Both the position numbers and the translations under genes were made by a program. Shown piece by piece: positions 1 to 5,355 of a DNA stretch of 7,435 nt; the first letter of the stretch is position 1; each line of letters starts with the position of its first letter. The DNA comes from Methanobacterium sp. (GTDB lineage Archaea > Methanobacteriota > Methanobacteria > Methanobacteriales > Methanobacteriaceae). Location of the stretch: assembly GCA_028682985.1 (NCBI GenBank), contig JAJRAE010000034.1:1-7435 (forward strand), written 5' to 3'. Under the pieces are notes generated by a model. It searched no databases. It had not been told where the DNA came from and worked only from the letters and a program-made list of their open reading frames with translations.

Positions 1-1486
1 AATCATAATCATTGTTAGATATGAATGTACCTGGTTTAACATGGGATTCGAGGTCTATTTTGAACACAGAATTATTGTGGAGATGATTTTCATCCATATT
101 ATCCACAACCACCTTGTTATGATACCGGGAGTTTCTAAACATGTTCCTCATATCAGGGTCTTCGGTATAGACATAAGAACCAGGATCAACAATGAAGGAT
201 TTATCTGGAGCGTATAATTCAAAGCTCAGCGCATCATTATGTCTATGGCCGTTGGAACCCTTAGATTCGGGGGATCCAGTGTAGATGGCCATATAATGGT
301 TGTCATCCCGCATCACATAGTAACCACCATCCTGGAAAGCATGAGATTCCAGTTTCCTGAAAACTTCATAAGATAACTCAGCGAATTTATAGTTTAAATC
401 ATATCCCAGTAGCCAAAAAGACTCTTCATCAATATTAGAGTATTTTAGGAGGTCTTCTCTGTTTAATATGTGTGCTGCTGAGCCGAATAAGCTGTATATT
501 CCAGGGGCATCTCCATATTTAACCATCTTAAAAAGCCGGGTATTACCAATATCCCCTACAGTGAGCAAATTACCATCTGGCTTCACTATGTATGGGATAA
601 AATCAACAATCTTCTCCAGCTGCTGGTGGAATCCGTGTGAAAATTTTTTTCCATTTCTCTGATAAATCAGGGAGCAAAACAAGAATATTTCAACGGAATA
701 AATGTTATAATCAGTGGAAGACTCCATATTCACACCATCTTCATAAAACTGGTTATAAATTTCCTCTTCCAGCCATTTAACCGATTTTTCTAGCCATTTT
801 CCTCCCTCAGGTGTATCCTGGAAGAGTAAGCCAAGAACCAGCAAACCAGCCAGTCCAGTTAGGTAATGGTTGTTGGGGTTACCATTTGCAACACGATCTA
901 ATATAAATCTACCGTGGGAATAAAGGCTCTTAAAGAATTTGTTCTTAAATTCTTCAGTTAAAATTGAGGAGTCGCAGAAGAAATAATAACCAGCAATCCA
1001 GTTAATGGCACGGATAGAAACTTCCATGCTGCTTATCCAGTTGATACCAAAATGGAGGGGGTTGCTTTCCAGCCAGGTTTCTATCTCTTCAACAAATTCC
1101 TGGACATATTTGGGGTTTTCGGTATACCAGTAGGCCTTTCCCAGGGTGAACAGGTGCTGGAATCTACTCAGCTCCCAGGGAATTAATATATCAGCCTGAA
1201 TTCCCTTCTTTTGATAGTCAAGATGTTTATAAGAGTTGTAATAGTATTCCCGGCCATCCCACTGGTAGCCATTTTTGAAGTCAACCTGCCAGTCAATCTT
1301 ACTTGAAAACTGTTTTTGAGAGCCTAACAAGTTAAATACATGGTTGCATATTTTATCTGCGGACTGCAATGTTTCCGGGATGGATTCAGGGAAATATCTT
1401 TTTATCTGGTTAACAATTCTCTCCTTATCACCAGATTCTATTATTAAGTGGGGAAGCTCCTTCCTCTGGATTTCATCTAATCCAGT
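1..1486 (-). CDS. Heparinase II/III family uronate-polysaccharide lyase-like protein, 3' end cut by window edge; possibly the C-terminal part of a fusion with the upstream glycosyltransferase
   Basis: An uninterrupted minus-strand frame of about 495 codons runs off the left edge. Numbering from 1486, an N-terminal helical (alginate-lyase-like toroid) region covers about residues 45-360: an ICNHVFNLLG segment, then IDWQVDFKNGYQW, then GNPNNHYL (Asn206, His207), then ESSTDYNIY (Tyr260). The heparinase II/III beta-sandwich domain follows, with GHRHND (413-418, His416), DPGSY (434-438), RNMFRNSRYHN and KVVVD. The Asn, Tyr and His residues expected for beta-elimination of uronic acid glycans are all present. 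The start is a problem. The frame opens after a TGA at 1504-1502, within the end of the preceding gene, and has no ATG or GTG before the domain. The first TTG (1369) lacks a ribosome binding site. A -1 shift in the A10 tract at 1495-1486 would join it to the glycosyltransferase. No signal peptide is visible. Family assignment is firm; substrate and expression mode are inference. Confidence 0.85.
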
Positions 1487-3720
1487 TTTTTTTTTAAAGT
1501 TTCATCTGAGATATCAGTTGGTAGATGGTCCCGGATAATCCTCTCCAGAGTTAGGCTGGTAGATTTTGAATTGTTGAGCTGGGAGCGATATTTAACATCA
1601 TATCTGCTCATGGCGCTGCCGTTCTCATATAAAATCCAGACATCTTTTCCACCCCCCAGATAATCACTGAGCTTTGATGGAAGGAATGGGTTGATTTCTC
1701 CCACTCCAGAAACCGTATCATTAACTATTAAACAGTCGAATTTGGTGCTTAAATTTAAAAATTCTAAGAAACTTACATACGGATGGACAATCAGGTTGTC
1801 CTTGATGGGTATGCAGTCGATGAGGTCCTGGAAATACTTAACATCCGAAGTGAAGAAGTGAATTCTACATCTATCTCTGTAGGCTTTGTTAAGTGAATAC
1901 ATAGCAAAGAAGATGTCATTCATATTTCTTGTCTCATAGAAAGCACCGAAATATGCTAAGTTAACGTAATCCCTATCCAGATGGTATTCACATTCCTGTA
2001 GATTGTAAAACCTCTCCCTGGGAATGGGATGGGTTTCTATCTTAGCTTTACTTTTAACCAGGGATTTGACCTGGTTTAAGGGAAATTTCTCAACCATGTA
2101 CTTTTCCTGGTTCTCATTGGTAAAAATCAGTTCATCTGCAAAGAGATAGGGCAGATATTCACATAAAAAGAACAGATTATCATCAACTGGTAGTTGATAG
2201 CCCAAATCTGCTATTAAATCATTTATATGATGGAAATATTCCGGATCATTTATGGGTGCCTTTCTCATCCGGCCGTTGGAGTCGTATAGTACCGGATCTG
2301 AAAATTCCGCTGACCATTTAACCTCTGGATGTTTAATTTTGTACTGGAAGGCCAGGAAATGACTGGCGGGAAACATGGATCTGCTGTAGATAGATTCATA
2401 TTCACCCTTTATTTCAGTAATCTTTTCTATTTTATCCATACCTTTTTGGCAGAAGGATTTAATATTAGGCCAGCTTCCAAAGGTAGGTATTGTATTTAAA
2501 ACCATTTTCCGGTCGATAAATTCATCTGCCAGTTTATTTAGGTTTTCATCAGTATCCCGGGCCATCTCATTACACAGGACGTCCACGATCTCTCCTTTTT
2601 CACTAATCCTCTTGGCCACGGTGTTTCCACTGGCTGTAACGTATGGGGGGAAGTTAAAGGATATAATCAGCCTACGGGCCAGATTCTTGTTCATTTCATT
2701 GTAAGGGAAGTATTCCAGTTCCAGCTTTGAGATATCCTCACATATTTGGGGTGCATCCTTAGGGTGCTGTTCCAAATATCTTTTAATGGGTATGGTCTGG
2801 GCTCTCACTTTACCCTTTATAAATTCCCTGATAGAAGGATCCTCCGCCCTTTTTATGGACTGGTTGAGGTTGCAGATAACATTCAGCCGCTGGGTGACAT
2901 TGAAATTATAGGAGAGGGGTCTTTTGGACATGGAGTTCTGCCGGGCCACCCGGTAGTAGATGGCTCCCTTCCTCTGATTTATAACATAGAATTCGAATAA
3001 ATTTCTGCTGTAAAGTTCGCTGTAGAAGGCCACGTCAATACCGCTATTTAGGTCAGTGCTAAATTTGGTCTTCTCCAAAAAGTGGGTGGGTATCAGTTTA
3101 CATACGCTTATGGTCAAAGCGCCCACCAGTTTACGGTAGGGCTCTTTTACCAGGCGGGAGTTTTTAAGGAGTTCGTGGGAAAAGTAGGATTCAGATATCA
3201 CACCAGTTTCTTCATCCTCATCTAGAAAACTAGCAATCACTATCCTGTTGGGAGCCCGATTTTTATACATCTCCTGCAGGTATTTGGGGCTTAGGTAGTC
3301 ATCATCATCAACAAAGGTAATGTAGGCATATTTTGCTTCGTCAATACCCAGGTTCCTGGCGTTGGATGCATTGGCAATGTCACTGTACAAGATTTTAATA
3401 TCCAGTTGGGGATGTCTGGCCATGAAACCTTTAACAATATGAGGGGTGCTATCTCGTTCCCCATTTATCACTATGATGTGTTCAAAACGCTCTGGGGATA
3501 GTTTTTGTTTGTTTATCGATTCCAGTAGACGGGTGATATATTTTTCACCATTGTAGGTGGCGGTGACAACGGTAATCCCGTCCTGATATTTATCAGGTGA
3601 AGTGGTTTTGGTTTCCATTTCCACATATACGGGGATAGTTGTTTCAAAATCATCCCTGATTTGGGGTAGTTCGGTATTATTAGATTCCAGAAAGTGACGA
3701 TAAAATCTCTTGATATTCAT
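1477..3720 (-). CDS. Bifunctional glycosyltransferase: N-terminal GT2 (GT-A) domain plus C-terminal GT4-like (GT-B) domain
   Basis: This 747-residue protein probably transfers two sugars during assembly of a surface glycan. Residues 49-155 form a classic family-2 nucleotide-binding core: ITVVTATYNGEKYI, the SNARNLGI segment (119-126) and the metal-binding acidic cluster FVDDDD (136-141). Residues 160-345 complete the GT-A domain and a linker. From about 350 a second, GT-B-type domain begins with ISFNFPPYVTASGNTVAKRI (353-372) and ends with a donor-site-like NPFLPSKLSDYLGGG (677-691), as in GT4 enzymes. No membrane segment or signal peptide is evident, so it is probably cytoplasmic. The ATG start is supported by AAAGGGAG six bases upstream and follows a 225-base promoter-like gap. 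The last codons cross an A10 run, and the protein may be a shortened product of a longer GT2-GT4-lyase fusion. Donor and acceptor sugars cannot be read from the sequence. Confidence 0.9.
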   Translation of the reverse strand: MNIKRFYRHFLESNNTELPQIRDDFETTIPVYVEMETKTTSPDKYQDGITVVTATYNGEKYITRLLESINKQKLSPERFEHIIVINGERDSTPHIVKGFMARHPQLDIKILYSDIANASNARNLGIDEAKYAYITFVDDDDYLSPKYLQEMYKNRAPNRIVIASFLDEDEETGVISESYFSHELLKNSRLVKEPYRKLVGALTISVCKLIPTHFLEKTKFSTDLNSGIDVAFYSELYSRNLFEFYVINQRKGAIYYRVARQNSMSKRPLSYNFNVTQRLNVICNLNQSIKRAEDPSIREFIKGKVRAQTIPIKRYLEQHPKDAPQICEDISKLELEYFPYNEMNKNLARRLIISFNFPPYVTASGNTVAKRISEKGEIVDVLCNEMARDTDENLNKLADEFIDRKMVLNTIPTFGSWPNIKSFCQKGMDKIEKITEIKGEYESIYSRSMFPASHFLAFQYKIKHPEVKWSAEFSDPVLYDSNGRMRKAPINDPEYFHHINDLIADLGYQLPVDDNLFFLCEYLPYLFADELIFTNENQEKYMVEKFPLNQVKSLVKSKAKIETHPIPRERFYNLQECEYHLDRDYVNLAYFGAFYETRNMNDIFFAMYSLNKAYRDRCRIHFFTSDVKYFQDLIDCIPIKDNLIVHPYVSFLEFLNLSTKFDCLIVNDTVSGVGEINPFLPSKLSDYLGGGKDVWILYENGSAMSRYDVKYRSQLNNSKSTSLTLERIIRDHLPTDISDETLKKKLD
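1486..1495 (-). other. A10 homopolymer: candidate slippage/frameshift site joining the glycosyltransferase and lyase frames
   Basis: The minus strand reads ACT TTA AAA AAA AAA CTG GAT TAG, with ten consecutive A. The glycosyltransferase terminates three codons after the run. The lyase frame, shifted by -1, is open only from 1501 leftwards (a TGA lies at 1504-1502), so both frames are open together for only about 25 bases, and the A run fills much of that overlap. One extra A in the transcript, or a -1 ribosomal slip on A_AAA_AAA, gives one continuous polypeptide. A 5-bp triloop hairpin (GGAAG/CTTCC, 1464-1452) lies about 21 bases downstream, which is further than usual for a ribosomal frameshift stimulator. 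Sequencing error is the main alternative. Confidence 0.6.
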
Positions 3721-3726
3721 CTAATA

Positions 3727-3731
3727 CTCCC
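3727..3731 (-). promoter_or_regulatory. Ribosome binding site of the GT2-GT4 gene
   Basis: GGGAG lies six bases before the ATG at 3720, within AAAGGGAG. It fits the anti-Shine-Dalgarno end of archaeal 16S rRNA and supports this start. Confidence 0.7.
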
Positions 3732-3768
3732 TTTACTGGTAACAAAGATAAAAGCTTTTTACATTTTT

Positions 3769-3783
3769 AGGTGAAAAACACCT
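3769..3783. repeat. Short inverted repeat in the GT2-GT4 leader
   Basis: AGGTG-AAAAA-CACCT is a perfect 5-bp stem with a five-base loop. It contains another copy of the GGTGAA/TTCACC hexamer found in the larger palindrome at 3790-3807. The two same-orientation hexamer copies start 32 bases apart, close to three helical turns. It could be a second regulator half-site or a small leader hairpin; function is inferred only. Confidence 0.45.
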
Positions 3784-3789
3784 GAAACG

Positions 3790-3807
3790 TTCACCATTTA
3801 TGGTGAA
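3790..3807. promoter_or_regulatory. Perfect 7-bp inverted repeat beside the TATA element, candidate operator
   Basis: TTCACCA-TTTA-TGGTGAA is an exact palindrome with a four-base centre. On the minus strand it begins at the downstream edge of the TATA-like box and would cover the stretch between the box and the expected transcription start. That is a typical place for an archaeal repressor to block the basal machinery. No run of T follows it on the minus strand, which argues against a terminator for wecC. The regulator is unknown. Confidence 0.5.
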
Positions 3808-3817
3808 TTTTATAAAA
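3807..3817 (-). promoter_or_regulatory. TATA-like box, probable promoter of the GT2-GT4(-lyase) unit
   Basis: The minus strand reads TTTTATAAAAT in the 225-base gap upstream of the glycosyltransferase. With normal archaeal spacing, transcription would start about 25 bases further on, near 3787, leaving a leader of roughly 65 bases. The TTTTATAAAA core is itself symmetric, so orientation rests on the minus-strand gene order. Surrounding DNA is very AT-rich, so other TATA-like matches are possible. Confidence 0.45.
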
Positions 3818-3945
3818 CATGAATTTATTATTATATTGTCTGTTATTATTAATAACTTTTTTGTAATTCTGAGTGTAATCCTTTGTTTTAATGTAGGCTG
3901 ATAGTTGTGATATTGTAGAGTGATTTAGAATTTGAAATATCTTTT

Positions 3946-5250
3946 TTATCCTGGTCTGCCCAGACTTTTGAAGATGAAGCCCTTACCCTTAAATTCTTCT
4001 GGATTGATCTGAGGCCTGGTGCATATGAATGCCCTGCTTTTAATCATTTCTGGTTTTAGATCTCGGTACTGGTCATGATCAGTTAACAGAACAGTGCAGT
4101 CGCACTTTAGGGCTTCCTCAAGTTTTACTGGTCGAGCTCCCAGTGCAAGTATAGTTACCGGGTCTACATGGGGGTCATGTGCCGCCACATCAGCACCTTG
4201 AATTATAAGATCGCGTATCAATGGCCCGGCTGGTGTTTCCCGGCTGTCAGCCACGTTACCTTTATAGGCCACGCCCAATATGCCTACGCTGGATCCTTCA
4301 ACAGTTTTACCGGCTTCTTTAAGTGCCGTTTGCACCATTAGAGCCACATGGTGGGGCATGTGTTCATTAACCTCTCTTGATGTTTTAATCAGACGGGCTG
4401 GTATGCCGTGTCTTTCTGCTATTTCTACGATGAAGTAGGGGTCGATGGAGAGGCAGTGTCCTCCAACTCCGGGTCCTGGGGTGTGGATATCCACCCGGGG
4501 GTGAAAATTAGCTGCTTTAATTGCTTCAAAAACGTCAATGTCCAGTTTTTCACATATCAGGGCCATTTCATTTGCCAGGGCGATGTTTGTATCCCTGTAG
4601 GTGTTCTCCATGAGTTTAACCATTTCCGCAGTTACCAGGTTATCTACCAAAATGATCTCACCCTTCGTAATCTTCTGATAAATATATGCGGCCTTAGTTG
4701 AGCTTTCATGATCTATTCCTCCGATTATTCGGGCGTTGTGGGTCATCTCAAATAATGTGTTGTTGGGAAGAGCCCGTTCCGGGGTGTAAGCTACTTTAAA
4801 TTCATCTCCAGCTTTAAATCCGCTTCTCTCCAGTATGGGTATCACTATTCTTTCACAGGTATAGGGCGGTACTGTGCTTTCTATAATGACCAGATCATCC
4901 TTATCAAGTCCCTGGCTGATGGTGTCACAGGCTGATACTACAGCACTCAGATCTGAGCATTTGTTGCTGTCAACCGGTGTGGGAACAACCACTATCATAA
5001 CGTTAGATTCTTTTGCTGCGGCTAAACCATCTGGGGTGGCTTTAAGATATCCTTTTTTTACAACATTCTCCACCAGGCTGTCTAATCCCGGTTCCATTAT
5101 GGGTGAAATCCCCTGGTTTATGAGGTCCACATTTCCAGCGTTAATATCAACCCCGATTACCGGGAAGCCCTTATCTGCAAGTAGGGATGCGGTGGGCAGT
5201 CCTATGTATCCCAGTCCAAAAATTGCCAGTTTAAAGTTGTATTCTTTCAA
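3946..5250 (-). CDS. wecC: UDP-N-acetyl-D-mannosaminuronate dehydrogenase-type nucleotide-sugar dehydrogenase (WecC family)
   Basis: The family oxidises the C6 hydroxyl of a UDP-N-acetylhexosamine (UDP-ManNAc in WecC) to a carboxylate in two NAD-dependent steps, giving an activated uronic acid for surface glycans. Numbered from the TTG at 5250 (434 residues, normal for the family): a Rossmann NAD site GLGYIGLP (12-19), YTPER (155-159), AEMVKLMEN with Lys212, the catalytic segment PGPGVGGHC with nucleophile Cys266 followed by DPYFIV, and a UDP-binding C-terminal domain opening with GVAYKGNVADSRETPA (326-341). The PGPGVGGHC...DPYF form separates it from UDP-glucose dehydrogenases. The start is TTG either way. 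A TTG at 5265 gives five more residues, but GAGG at 5263-5260 sits nine bases before the TTG at 5250, which I prefer. It is cytoplasmic and lies between glycosyltransferase genes. The exact epimer used (Man, Glc or Gal/talo series) is not certain. Confidence 0.9.
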   Translation of the reverse strand: MKEYNFKLAIFGLGYIGLPTASLLADKGFPVIGVDINAGNVDLINQGISPIMEPGLDSLVENVVKKGYLKATPDGLAAAKESNVMIVVVPTPVDSNKCSDLSAVVSACDTISQGLDKDDLVIIESTVPPYTCERIVIPILERSGFKAGDEFKVAYTPERALPNNTLFEMTHNARIIGGIDHESSTKAAYIYQKITKGEIILVDNLVTAEMVKLMENTYRDTNIALANEMALICEKLDIDVFEAIKAANFHPRVDIHTPGPGVGGHCLSIDPYFIVEIAERHGIPARLIKTSREVNEHMPHHVALMVQTALKEAGKTVEGSSVGILGVAYKGNVADSRETPAGPLIRDLIIQGADVAAHDPHVDPVTILALGARPVKLEEALKCDCTVLLTDHDQYRDLKPEMIKSRAFICTRPQINPEEFKGKGFIFKSLGRPG

Positions 5251-5259
5251 ATTATTAAT

Positions 5260-5263
5260 CCTC
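5260..5263 (-). promoter_or_regulatory. Ribosome binding site that decides the wecC start
   Basis: GAGG followed by nine bases and then TTG at 5250 makes a reasonable Shine-Dalgarno spacing. The longer alternative TTG at 5265 overlaps this element and is preceded only by an A9/TTATT stretch with no purine-rich site. Confidence 0.5.
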
Positions 5264-5270
5264 AAAATAA

Positions 5271-5293
5271 TTTTTTTTTAATCTGGTTAAAAA
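5271..5293. repeat. A9 tract and AT-rich inverted repeat in the wecC leader
   Basis: On the plus strand TTTTTAA (5275-5281) and TTAAAAA (5287-5293) flank TCTGG as a perfect but weak 7-bp inverted repeat. The left arm overlaps nine consecutive T (5271-5279), read as A9 in the transcript just ahead of the wecC ribosome binding site. It may affect leader structure or simply reflect AT-rich spacer. Confidence 0.35.
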
Positions 5294-5321
5294 CTACTTC
5301 CTGTCTTGTATAAACATAATA

Positions 5322-5331
5322 ATTTTTATAA
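5322..5331 (-). promoter_or_regulatory. TATA-like box, possible wecC promoter
   Basis: TTATAAAAAT on the minus strand lies about 70-80 bases before the preferred wecC start and just after the stop of the upstream glycosyltransferase. A start about 25 bases downstream would leave a leader of around 45-50 bases. The gap is short and AT-rich, so read-through from the upstream gene is equally possible. Confidence 0.35.
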
Positions 5332-5355
5332 TGATTATTTAATTCTATTATTCCT

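Noticed and set aside
468..662. Plus-strand open frame of 64 codons
   Set aside because: It is antisense to the lyase frame, whose translation there is clearly conserved, and it has no ribosome binding site or recognisable content.
1452..1464. GGAAG/CTTCC hairpin as a classical frameshift stimulator
   Set aside because: It is small and about 21 bases beyond the A10 run, further than the usual 5-9 bases, so it is weak support for ribosomal frameshifting.
1444..1476. ATG directly after the glycosyltransferase stop (TAGATGA) as the lyase start
   Set aside because: It is in a different frame from the lyase and meets TAA after ten codons.
1..1501. The lyase as an old pseudogene
   Set aside because: About 495 codons are free of stops and every conserved motif is intact. 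Only the missing start and the A10 junction are abnormal.
3790..3807. Hairpin as a transcription terminator of wecC
   Set aside because: On the minus strand it is followed by mixed sequence rather than a T run, and it sits beside a TATA-like box about 140 bases past the wecC stop.
4874..5281. Plus-strand open frame of 135 codons
   Set aside because: It lies opposite the strongly conserved wecC coding sequence and its translation shows no domain. It is a shadow frame.
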